A stretch of 64,000 nt of DNA, taken from VXNE01 sp963665455 (GTDB lineage: Bacteria > Pseudomonadota > Gammaproteobacteria > Pseudomonadales > Azotimanducaceae). Below the pieces are notes generated by a model, which searched no databases, was not told the origin of the DNA, and was given only the letters and a program-made list of their open reading frames with translations. The position numbers and the translations under genes are program-made. Below are positions 1-10,300 of this stretch, in pieces. The stretch spans positions 1,798,001 to 1,862,000 of the forward strand of contig OY762279.1 of assembly GCA_963665455.1 (NCBI GenBank), written 5' to 3'. The first letter of the stretch is position 1. Every line of letters starts with the position of its first letter.

Positions 1-960
1 GAACAACAGCGGCGCTGCCTCCTCCGGTCGCTTCCGGCCGTTGTTTCGCAGCGAGGCTTCCGGTAGCGCTCGCGCGGTCGCAATGGTCAAGTGCCCGAGC
101 GTGACCAGTCGCCACCTCAAGGCCGACGATGTCACGCTCAACGAATCCGCCGCGGCGTTCAGTCGGGCGATGAGATCATCCCTGTTCAGCTGTCCCCAAT
201 CGGCGAAGGACTCGACGACCCCCTCCGGCATAAGCAATGCTGCGGCGAAACTGTTCGCAAGCTGCTCGACCCGATTGCCGCCAAAGTCGACGGCCTGCTC
301 TACGTGGGCGGGGGGCATCGCGTCCCAAGTCAGGATGTGGAACAACTCGTGTGCGAGATCGAAACTGCGTCGTCCCGCAACTTCGCCGCGCGCGATCAAC
401 ACCGCGTCGAATTCCGGGAGGCGGCACGCCGCGCCGGAAATCCCTCGAGAGGCGTCCACCATGAGGACGAGTATCCCGAGCCGCTCCTGCATCGTCGCTG
501 CGAGTCGATGCGCGGGCACCTCGCCGAGTTCGAATTCGGAGGCGAAACGCTCGCCGGCATCTGCCGCGTCTTCTAGTCTGGCCGCCTTGGTCAGGCCGAG
601 TGCCCTGCGCATCAAAGGCAACCGCCTCCCGAGTTGCGCGTTGAGCGCGCGATAGGCCCCGACCCAACTACCGGCCTTTGTCTCGTAGCCAGCAAGCTCC
701 GCCCGGCCCACGGCGCTCTGACGCCAGGAGAAACGGACCTCGCCGTCCACGCGGAATGGATCGGTGAAGTAGTCGAGTGGCACGTCGAGCCTCTCCGCCG
801 CGAGCAAGAGCTCCGTGGCTGCAACGCGCCGCACACCCGTTTCGATCGCCGACACCGTCTGGCGGTCCTTGAAGCCGAACACGCGCGCCATCTCGTCCTG
901 CGACAGCCCGCGTTCCTGACGCAGCGCCTTAATCCGCACGCCTATCATTTGCCCCGTCAT
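1..960 (-). CDS. XRE-family regulator with ImmA/IrrE peptidase domain, C-terminus outside window
   Basis: The reading frame is open from an ATG at 960 to the first base of the window, so at least 320 residues are visible and the stop codon lies outside. Residues 1-65 are a helix-turn-helix of the XRE/Cro type (GLSQDEMARVFGFKDRQTVS). Residues about 150-260 are an ImmA/IrrE (COG2856) domain with the zinc-protease motif HELFH at 204-208 and a downstream LANSFAAALLMP segment typical of that family. Proteins with this fusion are DNA-binding repressors whose metalloprotease half cleaves or senses a partner, often as stand-alone antitoxin-like or stress regulators. No toxin partner is visible on this side. 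A palindrome just upstream of the start suggests autoregulation. Confidence 0.9.
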   Translation of the reverse strand, partial: MTGQMIGVRIKALRQERGLSQDEMARVFGFKDRQTVSAIETGVRRVAATELLLAAERLDVPLDYFTDPFRVDGEVRFSWRQSAVGRAELAGYETKAGSWVGAYRALNAQLGRRLPLMRRALGLTKAARLEDAADAGERFASEFELGEVPAHRLAATMQERLGILVLMVDASRGISGAACRLPEFDAVLIARGEVAGRRSFDLAHELFHILTWDAMPPAHVEQAVDFGGNRVEQLANSFAAALLMPEGVVESFADWGQLNRDDLIARLNAAADSLSVTSSALRWRLVTLGHLTIATARALPEASLRNNGRKRPEEAAPLLF

Positions 961-975
961 CGAAAGTTCAAGAAT

Positions 976-997
976 CTTGCATAATGGAATTTGCAAG
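976..997. promoter_or_regulatory. Palindromic candidate operator of the XRE regulator
   Basis: CTTGCA (976-981) and TGCAAG (992-997) form a perfect 6-bp inverted repeat with a 10-bp spacer. It lies 16-37 bp upstream of the regulator start in a locally AT-rich patch (965-1010). A related half-site, TTCAAG, is at 967-972. The placement fits an autoregulatory operator overlapping the promoter. This is inference from symmetry and position only. Confidence 0.45.
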
Positions 998-1086
998 AAA
1001 TATATGCGAAAGCTGGCGGACGATCAACACTCGGCTCCGCCGTGAACACGGTCCCGGCCCTGGCGCCACGGGCCCTCCTCCGTGCG

Positions 1087-1461
1087 CTACGCCCCGTCCC
1101 CCGGCGCGCACAGTTCGAGGGCGTGACCGTCGGGGTCCGAGAAGTAGACGGACCGTGCGGGCATCCAAGCGTGCGTCACGGGACCTTCCACCGCGATGTC
1201 CGCGGCTCGCAGTGCGGCGCTGGCGGGCTCGAGGTCGGCGTCCGCCACGGTGAAGGCGACGTGCTGGGGTGCGAACGCGGCGGGGTCTTCCTGCAACACG
1301 ACCATCCCGGCGTGCCCGCCGGCCCGGAGGAAGAGCCATCGTCGAGGCTCGTCCCGTAGTCCCTCTTCGAGGCCCAGTACATCGCGGTAGAAGGCCTCGG
1401 CCCTGGCAAGGTCGCGCACCTTGATGGCGACCTCGTATACCCCGCGAATCCTCGGCAACAT
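1087..1461 (-). CDS. VOC-superfamily (glyoxalase/bleomycin-resistance fold) protein
   Basis: This 124-residue protein is one vicinal-oxygen-chelate unit. The N-terminal half begins VAIKVRDLARAEAFYRDVLG and the second half contains the strand APQHVAFTV followed by SVYFSDPDGHALEL. Expected metal ligands are H67 and E116; the first-strand position that is often His is E10 here. The family includes glyoxalase I, fosfomycin/bleomycin resistance proteins and ring-cleavage enzymes, and the substrate cannot be told from the sequence. It is followed after 13 bp, upstream on the same strand, by the small membrane protein at 1475-1663, so co-transcription is plausible. Confidence 0.85.
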   Translation of the reverse strand: MLPRIRGVYEVAIKVRDLARAEAFYRDVLGLEEGLRDEPRRWLFLRAGGHAGMVVLQEDPAAFAPQHVAFTVADADLEPASAALRAADIAVEGPVTHAWMPARSVYFSDPDGHALELCAPGDGA

Positions 1462-1474
1462 GCTGCCTATGGAC

Positions 1475-1663
1475 CTATAGCCTTTCCACGAGAAAGAACA
1501 CGATGCCGAACACCACGGGGAAGGCCATCGCCAGGTAGGCGAAGACGTTCAGCACTTCGTTCTGCTTCGGATCCTCCGAGAGGCGGAGCCGAGGGCCGGC
1601 GGCGAGCCAAATGACCGCGGCCACGATGAAGGAGAGCGTCAGGGAGAGAACGACGGAGGCCAT
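1475..1663 (-). CDS. Small two-helix membrane protein, unknown function
   Basis: A 62-residue protein with two hydrophobic segments (about 3-22 and 40-59) separated by a charged loop that contains EDPKQNEVLN. I do not recognise a family. Its position between the VOC gene and the carboxyltransferase gene, on the same strand with short gaps, makes it a likely member of that transcription unit. Coding status is supported by a sensible composition and topology, not by a known homologue. Confidence 0.65.
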   Translation of the reverse strand: MASVVLSLTLSFIVAAVIWLAAGPRLRLSEDPKQNEVLNVFAYLAMAFPVVFGIVFFLVERL

Positions 1664-1714
1664 GGGCGTGTGGTTCGTCCGTAGGTGCGCTGCGGATGAC
1701 CGGGAACGGCCCGG

Positions 1715-3268
1715 CTACGGCCGCATCGGGAAGGTAGTCGGCCCCTTGAGGTCGTCGAGCAGGGGCTGGATCCAGTCGATCCACTGGCAGAGCACGGGCC
1801 GCGTCTCGCGCGGATCGATCAACTCGTGTACCGCGAACGACTCGGCCCGGGGGAAGGGCGAGCGGGCGGCGCGCAGGTGTTCCTCCAACTCGCGGCGCTT
1901 GGCGGCCGGATCCTCCGCGCCGTCAATCTCGCGGTGGAAGGCCACGGCCACGCCCCCTTCGAGGGGCAAGGCGCCACTCTCGACGGAAGGCCACGCGAGC
2001 ACGTAGGCGTTCGGGCCGTAGTGCGCCGCCGTGGCCACGCCGAACCCCTTGTGCACCTGGATGGAGGCCCACGGCACCGACGCCTGGGCGGCGGCGCAGA
2101 CGGCCGCCATGCCATAGCGGATGGTGCCGTTGCGCTCCGCTTCGGGACCGATCATGAAGCCGGGCTGGTCCACGAAGTTGATGATCGGCAGGTGGAAGGT
2201 GTCGCACGTCTCGACGAAGCGGCGGTACTTCTGGCCGGCCTCCGCCGTCATCGCGCCGGCGTAGACGTTGCAGTCGTTGGCGAGCACGCCCACGGGCTGG
2301 CCGTCGAGCCGGGCAAGGCCCACGATCTGGCTCGGGCCGTAGGTGGCCCCGAGTTCGAAGAAGGAGTCGAGGTCCACCACCATGCGCACGATCTCGCGCA
2401 TGTCGAAGCCGGCGTTGGAGTCCCGGGGCACGGCGGTGAGCAAATCCTGCTCCATCCGTTCCGGATCGTCCGCCGACGCCGTGCGGGGTGCCCGTTGGTG
2501 GACACTGGACGGCAGGTAGCTCAGGAAGCGCCGGGTCTCGGCGAATGCCGCGTATTCGTCCTCCGCGATGTTGTCGACGATGCCGCTGGCGGCATGTACC
2601 TGCGCGCCGCCGAGTTCATCCTTGGAGAGCCGCACGCCGAGAGCCCGCTCCACCAGGGCCGGACCGCCGATCAGGATCTGGGCCGTGTGGCGCGTCATTA
2701 CCGAGAAGTGCGACGCGACCAGGCGCCCGGCCGGGAACCCGGCGACCGCGCCGCCGGCGATGGAGACGATGGGCACCTGCCCCATGGCGTCGGCGATGAT
2801 GCGGAAGCGCGGCGCGCTGAAGACCGGTTCGCCGACGGTTCCGCCGCGCCGCCCGCCCCCCTTGACGCTGCCGCCACCGCCTTCGAGCATCCGCACCAAC
2901 GGCACCCGGTACTGCACGGCGAGGTGCTCGGCATAGACGCTCTTGCGCAGCCCCGCCGCGTTCGGGGAGCCGCCCTTCAGGGTGAAGTCCTCGCCGCCCA
3001 CCACGACGCGCCGGTCCTCGATCTTGCCGAACCCGACGACGTAGTTCGCGGGCACGAAGCCGGTGCAGTTGTCCTGATCGTCGTACTCCGGGATGGCGGT
3101 CGCCTTGCCGTGCTCCTGGAAGGTGCCGTCGTCGAGTAGCGCGTCGATGCGCTCGCGGATGGTCAGCCGGCCCCGCGCATGCTGCTTCGCGATGCCCTCC
3201 TTGCCGCCCTGTTGCTTCGCGAGATGGCGCCGACGCTCGATCTCCCGGACTTCCTGCTCCCAGCTCAT
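1715..3268 (-). CDS. Acyl-CoA carboxylase carboxyltransferase (beta) subunit
   Basis: The 517-residue product starts at the ATG at 3268 (MSWEQEVREIERRRHLAKQQ); the frame is open further upstream, but only this start gives the usual family length of about 510-540 residues. It has both crotonase-like halves of the biotin-dependent carboxyltransferase family: the N-lobe with VVVGGEDFTLKGGS and the EGGGGS loop, and the C-lobe with NFVDQPGFMIGPEAE. The family transfers CO2 from carboxybiotin to acetyl-, propionyl- or methylcrotonyl-CoA. No biotin carboxylase is adjacent. The only one visible in this window is the single-chain enzyme at 36.7-40.1 kb, which has its own carboxyltransferase, so the partner is probably encoded elsewhere. 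Substrate not determinable. Confidence 0.93.
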   Translation of the reverse strand: MSWEQEVREIERRRHLAKQQGGKEGIAKQHARGRLTIRERIDALLDDGTFQEHGKATAIPEYDDQDNCTGFVPANYVVGFGKIEDRRVVVGGEDFTLKGGSPNAAGLRKSVYAEHLAVQYRVPLVRMLEGGGGSVKGGGRRGGTVGEPVFSAPRFRIIADAMGQVPIVSIAGGAVAGFPAGRLVASHFSVMTRHTAQILIGGPALVERALGVRLSKDELGGAQVHAASGIVDNIAEDEYAAFAETRRFLSYLPSSVHQRAPRTASADDPERMEQDLLTAVPRDSNAGFDMREIVRMVVDLDSFFELGATYGPSQIVGLARLDGQPVGVLANDCNVYAGAMTAEAGQKYRRFVETCDTFHLPIINFVDQPGFMIGPEAERNGTIRYGMAAVCAAAQASVPWASIQVHKGFGVATAAHYGPNAYVLAWPSVESGALPLEGGVAVAFHREIDGAEDPAAKRRELEEHLRAARSPFPRAESFAVHELIDPRETRPVLCQWIDWIQPLLDDLKGPTTFPMRP

Positions 3269-3464
3269 GGCGTATCGACCGGTCTCGTCCACGCCGGCGG
3301 CGGGACGAGGCGCTGCTCCTCGGGTAAGAAAGAGCGGGCAAGTTTGGCACACGGGGCGCGAAGGGCCAACGCGCCGGGCCAATCTCGCCGGCCCGACATT
3401 TGCGTGGCCGGGGAACGGCTGCCTCGAACAGGCTCCTGACGGAGGATGGGACGTAGTACCGAGC

Positions 3465-3797
3465 TCAGTCGGCAGCCATGGAGGGCGCTTCGTCACTCGA
3501 CATCGACACTTTGGGCGCGTGGTCGGTGATGTGGTCGAGGCGCCAGTTCTCAAGCTCTCCCAACTTCTTGTCGATGGACGCGAGCTTGCCGTCGATTCCG
3601 TCCAGGCGCTGATTGATGACGCCGACCTCCACCTGAAGCGTCGTCAGTGTGAAGGCGATCCACCCACCCAAAGGGACCAGAACGGCACCGATGAGCGCCG
3701 CGATGATCTCGCTCTTCGACCACGGGTCGCGCCTTCCGTTGGAAGGCGGCGGGGTGGGATTTGGGGGAGCCGGACTGGAAGGGGCGGCTGAGATCAT
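3465..3797 (-). CDS. Small single-pass membrane protein with coiled coil
   Basis: A 110-residue protein beginning at the ATG at 3797, with a GAGAGAG purine run about 10 nt upstream. It has a Pro-rich N-terminus (2-20), one transmembrane helix (about 31-52), then a heptad-like segment with repeated IDGKLASIDKKLGELE (about 62-83). Architecture resembles small phage or toxin-associated membrane proteins, but I do not recognise a family. The stop codon of 3803-4069 lies only 5 nt upstream of the start, so the two form a small operon. A longer in-frame extension to 3980 overlaps the upstream gene and is low-complexity, so I rejected it. Confidence 0.65.
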   Translation of the reverse strand: MISAAPSSPAPPNPTPPPSNGRRDPWSKSEIIAALIGAVLVPLGGWIAFTLTTLQVEVGVINQRLDGIDGKLASIDKKLGELENWRLDHITDHAPKVSMSSDEAPSMAAD

Positions 3798-3802
3798 TAG
3801 GA

Positions 3803-4069
3803 TCAGCTCTCTCTCTGTGTTTCGAACCACTCCCAGACGGCGGGTTCCCAGTACCCTCCCGGTTGCCCCTTCAATGGCAGGAGCACGCCAAGCGTGTCGT
3901 CTTCGCCCCCGATATTGAGTCGCTTGATGACCGAAGCCGCAATCGCGTCCGTCGCAATGAGCAGTACGCCAGGCCGACATTCGTAGGCGCTCTCGTACGC
4001 TTGGCCCGCCTTTTGGGCCAACTGGCTGTCTCCCTCTCGGCAGATGAGGGCGAAGAGGTTCTTAGCCAT
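3803..4069 (-). CDS. Hypothetical protein, first gene of a two-gene unit
   Basis: An 88-residue soluble protein starting MAKNLFALICREGD at the ATG at 4069, preceded by GGAG at a normal distance. An upstream in-frame ATG at 4123 exists but has no better ribosome site. The sequence has an alpha/beta look (VLLIATDAIAASVIKRL; a C-terminal WEPAVWEWFE) and no recognised domain. The 5-nt gap to the membrane/coiled-coil gene suggests they act together, perhaps a soluble protein recruited to a membrane anchor. That is inference from arrangement only. Confidence 0.65.
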   Translation of the reverse strand: MAKNLFALICREGDSQLAQKAGQAYESAYECRPGVLLIATDAIAASVIKRLNIGGEDDTLGVLLPLKGQPGGYWEPAVWEWFETQRES

Positions 4070-4338
4070 GACACTCCACCACGGCGCTTGCAGGAACATA
4101 GGATACGGCATCATCGAACGCACACCCTAGGCTGGTCAACCTGTGCAGGCGTCCAGCCTGTAGAAAGCTCCGTCGGCTGTGGATTTGCACTGGCGTCACG
4201 TGCCGCGTTGCGGGTGACGCCCGGTGCTGCGACGTCGAGAGTCGTTCTGGATTTCGAGACTGATGGACGACGCGCTCCACCGGGCAGAACCGCGCCCTCC
4301 GAGCCTGGGGCGCGATGGCCGTGGGAGCACGCTACGCG

Positions 4339-7300
4339 TCAGAACTCGATGCCGTACACCAATTCAACGTTCGGTCCGCCGTCGGTGAACGCGGTCGCCG
4401 CCTCGTAGCCGACACGTCCCGACCACCCACGCCAGATGCCGGTTGCGGATTCGTCGGAGCGCCACGCGAGGCCTACGATCTCGCGCACGCCGAATGGGTC
4501 GCGGGTTTGGTCCGCGCCGAGCGTGAGAAGCCCGCGCTCGAGCGCGAAGCCGTAGCCCACCTTGGCCTCGAGGGACATCCCCATCGGGCGCATCAGCGGT
4601 GCCCCCGGGCCGTACATCGCCGCGCCTGCGTTGCCGCCGCCGAGCAACCCCTCGCCCTCGCCGAGTAGCTGCTCGAAGCCGGTTGCGCCCCAACTGGGCG
4701 CAAGACTCAGGCGCAGCCCCGAGCCGTCCTCGCGTGGCCGCACCTCGAGCCGCGCCATGCCGCCGTACTCCTCGTGGTCTCCATCCGAACGCGCGGCCAG
4801 CCCGCGCACGCGCGCCTCGAAGTCGACTCGCTCGCCGCCGTAGCGCAGCCCGGCGACCAGTTCCAGGCCGCCGCCGGTCTCCCCGTCGCCGCCGTCCGCA
4901 CGTGCGCCCACCTGCAGATAGGGCGCGAAGGTGCCGTTGCGGGAAAGCTCCAGCGCCAACCGTCCCTGGGAGACACCGGCATCGAGGCCGTCCACGGCGC
5001 GCATGCCGCCGTCCGTCGAGAGCGACAAGTAGCCCGCGCCGCCGACCACCGAGAAGTCCAGGGCGCCGCGGCTGCCGACGCGCCGCCGCAGCCCCGCCGC
5101 GCCCATGTGCATGGAGAGGTCGGTCGCGTCCGCCGCGCCTCCTTGGTCAGGGCCGTGCTCCGCCTCGCCGGCACCGACGCCGGCGACGGCCCAGAACTCC
5201 GTGCCGGACGCGGTTTCGCCGCGCGCGTAGGGATGCACCGCCGTCAACTCCGTCTCCAGCCGGCCGGGTCCGTCCACGGTCACGTAGTCCGCTTCTCCGC
5301 GGCTCGTGGCGAGGGCGGCACCAGCGAGCCAGTCGCCGATCCGGGCGTCCGCGCCCAGATAAAGCGAGGTCACGCCGCCGTCGTAGCCGCCGGCATCGGA
5401 CTGGCCGTCGAAGCGTTGCGCCGACGCGGCGCCCCATAGGGTCCAGCGTCCGGGTGCTCCGTCGTCGCCGTCGTCGCCTGCCGCGTCCAACGGCATCGCG
5501 AAGGATTGGCCGTCGAGCATGTATCCCCAGTGGAGCTTCGGCGCGTCGCTTCCGGCGGGCATGTTGCCGGGCCCATGGGGTGCGTGCACGACGCTGGGCG
5601 CGCCTGCGGAGAACGGCTGTCCGCCAAAGAAGCCATGTCCATTGGCGAGGGGGGCGTCTGGCCTACCGGCCACAGCCCATGATCCACCGGTGGGCGTGAA
5701 GCTCGTCTCCCGTCCGTCGTAGGCCCCGCCGGCCCCGGCCAGGAACGCGGCAATCGCGTCCAGCGCCGCGTCGGCACGCCCGCTCTCCGGCCGCTCCGTG
5801 GCGGGCGATGCCCGGAACCGCTCCCCTATCGCGTCCGTCGCGCCGGTCAGCAGCGCGCGTCCCTGCGCGGCCAGCGCGTCGTTCAGCACGGCGCGCCGGG
5901 CCTCGGAGACCGCCACCTCGATGGTGAAGGTCAGGCTCGCCACGTCCGGCTCGCTTGGGTCGGAATCGGTGGCGGTGTATTCGTACGCCCGGGGCGCCAG
6001 GATTTCCCGAGGCGTACCCGCGAGCGTGCGCGTCAAGGGGTCGAAGCGCAGGCCGTCCGGGAGTTCGGGACTCAGGGCATAGGTCAGCCGGCCGTCGCCG
6101 CCGGTGGCCGCCGGCAACGCCAGCGGCGTCATCGCGCGGTTGTTCGTCAGGCGCAGGTCCGCCACGCGCGCGCCGCCGAAGCTTGGTGCGAGGTCGGCCG
6201 GCACGGCGATGGTGAACAGTAGTTCGGTCGCGTCGCCGTCCGCGTCGGTCGCGGTCCAGCTATAGGTGGTTGCGGGGTGTGCGCCCGCGGGGGTACCGGA
6301 TAGGCTGCGCGTCGCTGCGTCGAAGTGGAGCCCGGCGGGCGGTTCGGGCGTCAGGGCATAGATCAGATCGCCGTTGCCGCCCGTCGCGAGCGGCAGGGTG
6401 AGGGGCTCGATGGCGAGACCCTGTGGGTACGACTGGTCGCTGATGCGTGCGTCGCCGAAACTCGGCATGAGGTCCGCCTCCACCACGATGGTGAACGTCA
6501 AGGTCGCGGCATCGCCGTCGATGTCGGTGGCGGTCCATGTGAACGTGGTGGCGGGGAGTGCCGCCGTGGGCGTGCCCGAGAGCGTCATCGTGGCCGGGTC
6601 GAGGACGAGGCCGGCGGGCGGTTCCGGGGTCAGCGTGTAGGCGAGCGCGCCGTCGCCGCCGGTGGCCGCCGGAAGCACGAGCGGCTCGATGGCACTGTCC
6701 TGTATGTACGATGCATCCGCCACGGTGGCGTCGCCGAAGCTCGGTGCCAGGTCGGCGGCCACGGTGATGGTGAACGTCGTTGCCGCCGCGTCGCCGTCAG
6801 CGTCGGTGGCGGTCCAGGTGTACGTGGTGTCCGGGAGTGCCGCCGTGGGCGTGCCGGAGAGTGTGCGCGTGGCGGCGTCGAGGACGAGGCCGGCGGGCGG
6901 TTCCGGGGTCAGTGCGTAGGTCAGGGCGCCGTCCCCGCCCGTGGCCGCGGGGAGGACGAGCCGTTCGATGGGGCTGTTTTGCGTGAACGCTTGGTCTTCG
7001 ACGGCGTCGCCGAAGGCTACGCCGTTCGCCGCTCGTGGCACCACGGCGTCCGATTGGGGCGACGCCGCCCCGTCGCCGTTACCGTTCACCGCGCGCACCC
7101 GGAACCGGTAGGTCGTCCCGTTGACGAGGCTGGTGACCGTATGGCGCGTCGTGTCCGCGCCGCTGCCGGGAATCGCGGTCCACGGCCCCCATGCCTTTGC
7201 GCCTTCCTGCTGCTGGTATTGCCATTCGGTGATGGGGGCGCCGCCGTCGCCTCCGGAAGTCCAGCCCAGCGTGACCGACGCGTCCCCCGGAGTGACCGTC

Positions 7301-10300
7301 GGGCGCGAGGGCGCGAATGGCGCCGCATCATCGGAGTCATCGGTATCGTCGAAGTCGTCGGTATTCTCCGTCGTCTTGAAGTTAACCGCGGCAAGGGTCT
7401 GCGAGGCGCAATCCGAGGCGCCATACGCCGTGTATGTGTAGCTCGTCACCGCCGTCAATTCCGCAAGGCTCGCCGTGTTGGTGCCCTTGGCCACCGCCGT
7501 GCAGGCCGCGCCCTGCTGGCTACCCTGGTACCACCATGCCGCGGCGTAGTTGCTGATCGCGAGCGTCGCCGAGTTCGCCGTGATGTTGCGGACCTCGAGC
7601 AACGCGTTGGCCGGTGTCGCGGTCGCCTCGTCGGACCACGCGCCGTCGCCGGTGGCGTTGGTCGCCATCACCCGGACGGTGTATTCGGTGCCGCTCGTGA
7701 GGTTCCCGACCAGGGCGGAGGCCGTGGTCGAAGTCGCCTGCCGGGTCGTGTCCCAGTTCTCGGCTCCCGACTTCCATTGGACCTTGTAGCTCGCCGCGCC
7801 GGTTTGTGCCCCCCAGTTGAGAGAGATGGACCGGTGCGTTCCGGCGGCCCGCACCCCCGTCACCTTGCCCGGCTTGGTCAGGAACGAGGACGCGGTGGCC
7901 AGCGGCGTCGAGCACGAGTTGTCGCCGTATGCCTTGAAGGTATAGGTCGTGCCGGAGCTGAGGTCCGCCGGACTCGCCGTCGTGCCACTCACCGCCGACG
8001 AGCATCGTCCGCCCGAGGGCGACGTGTACTTGTAGCGCCAGTTCGGGGAGTAGTTGGCGATGGTCAGCGTCGCGGACTTGGCCTCGACCGCGCCCGGGGT
8101 GAGCGTCGGCGCCCGCGGGGTGGCCGCGTCCGACTCGCTCGATGCCTCGCCGAAGCCGGACGCGTTGCGCGCCCGCACCTTGAACTCGTACGCGGAGCCG
8201 TCCGTCAGCCCGCCTAGGGTGTGCGCCAGGGTCTTCGACGTGCTGCCGATATCGCTCCAGTTGGTGTCGTAGTTGCCGCTGTCCTTCTTCTTCTTGTACT
8301 GCCACTTCGAGAGCGCGGCCGTGCCCGTCACGGAGGACGACACCCGCACCTTGCCGCTGCCTAGATTCACGGTCAGGGTCGGCTTGGCCGCCTGCGATGG
8401 CAGCGTCGGCACGGACGCCCCTGCCGCCAGTTCCGTCGAGCAGCTATTGTTGGTGTATGCCTTGAAGATGTAGTCGGTATTCGAGTCGAGGCCGGTCACC
8501 GCCTTGGACGACGTGCCGTCGGCCACCGAGACACAGGATCCGTTGCTCGGCGTGGTGTGCTTGTAGTACCAGGCGCCGGAATGGTTGTTGATGGTCAGGG
8601 TGAGGCCGGTCGCCGTCACCGCGCTGGTCGCGAGCGACTCGTCCCGGGGCGTGCCGGCGGCGGAGGGGGCCGACTCCGCGCCGAAGCCCGAGGCGTTGCG
8701 CGCCCGGACCTTGAACTGGTACGACGCGTCGTTGGTGAGTTGGCCGACCGTGTGCGACAGGCTGGTCGACGTGCTGTTGATGTCGGTCCAGTTCGCGTCC
8801 CAGGCGTTGCCGCCCTGCTTCTTCTTGTACTGCCACTTGGTCAGCGATGCGGTGCCCGTCACCGACGACGACACCCGTAGCTTGCGGCTGCCATCATTGC
8901 TCAGCGTCGGCTTGGCGGGCTTCGGCGGCTTGGTGGTGTAGGACGCCGCGGCCGCGAGTTCGGTCTGGCAACCGCTGTCGTTGTACGTCTTGAAGACGTA
9001 GGCCGTGTTCGAGTCCAACCCCGTTATCGCCTTCGAGGACGTGCCCGCCGACACTGCGGTCGACGAACAGCTCCCGCCGTCGGGCGTCGTGTACTGGTAA
9101 TACCAGGCGAGGGAGTAGTTGCTGATCGTCAAGGTTATGCCCGTCGCCGTGGCCGTGCCCGCGGACAGCGTCACCGCCCTCGGCGTCGCCGCCGCCGACC
9201 CGTTCGACTCCGCGCCGAAGCCCGAGGCGTTGCGCGCCCGGACCTTGAACTTGTACGAGGAGCCGTCCGTCAGTTCGGCGACGGTGTGCGAGAGCGATGT
9301 CGAGGTGCTCTCGATGTCCGTCCAGTCCGCGTCGTAGTTACCGCCGTCCTTCTGCTTCTTGTATTGCCACTTGGTCAGCGACGCCGTGCCGCTGACGGAA
9401 GAGGCCAGTTGCACCTTGCCGTCGCCCAAGCCCACCGTCAGCGTCGGCGTTGCCGGCTTCGGCGGCTTGGTGACGTGGGAAGCGGCTGTGGCGAGTTCGG
9501 TGCCGCACGAACTGTCCTCGTATGCCTTGAAGACGTAGGCCGTGTTCGACTTCAGGCCCGTCACCGCCTTCGAGGACGTGCCTGCCGGCACCGCCGTCGA
9601 GTAACAGTTTCCGCCATCGGGCGTCGTGTACTTGTAGTACCACTTGGCCGACCAGTTATCGATCGTCAGCGTCATGCCCGACGCCGTCGCCGTTGCGGGG
9701 GTCAGTGTCGCCGCGGTCGCCGTGGCCTTCGACTCCGCCGACGGGTCGCCGTCGCCGGTGTCGTTGTAGGCCGTCACCTTCACCGTGTACTCGGTGGCGT
9801 TGGTCAGACTCGTGATCAAGGCCGTGGCGCCCGAAGTCACCGACTTGAGTCGATTACCGGTGTTGTAGTCGTCGTCGCTGCTCGACTTCCACTGCACCTT
9901 GTAGCCGTTCAGCGTTCCCGTTTGCGCCGTCCAGGAGATGCTCAGGGACTTGTGCAGTCCGGTGACCGTCACGCCCGACACTTGCCCCGGCTTGGTCAGG
10001 AACGCCGAGGCCGTCGCGACCAAGGTCGAACAGTTGTCGTTGCTGTACGCCTTGTAGGTGTGGCTGGTGGCGGTGGCGAGGTCGGCGAGGTCCGCCGTCG
10101 TGGTGCCGGCCGCGACCTTCGTGCAGGTCGCCCCGCTCTGGCTGCCCTTGTACCACCAGGCCCCGGCATGGTTGTTGATGGTGAGGGTCGCCGTGTCGTC
10201 CTCCACGTCGCTCGCCGTCAGCGTCGCCACGGCGGGCGTCGCCTTGGACTCCGCCGACGGGTCGCCGTCGCCCGTGTTGTTGTAGGCGGTGACGCGGACG

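Noticed and set aside
1..667. Several overlapping plus and minus frames in the first 0.7 kb
   Set aside because: All are shadows of the XRE/ImmA-IrrE gene, whose HTH and HELFH motifs define the real frame.
1826..3139. Plus-strand open frame of about 437 codons
   Set aside because: Lies entirely opposite the carboxyltransferase gene, whose motifs are unmistakable.
6325..8217. Plus-strand open frame of about 630 codons
   Set aside because: Antisense to the Ig-like part of the giant surface protein; low-complexity composition caused by GC-rich codons.
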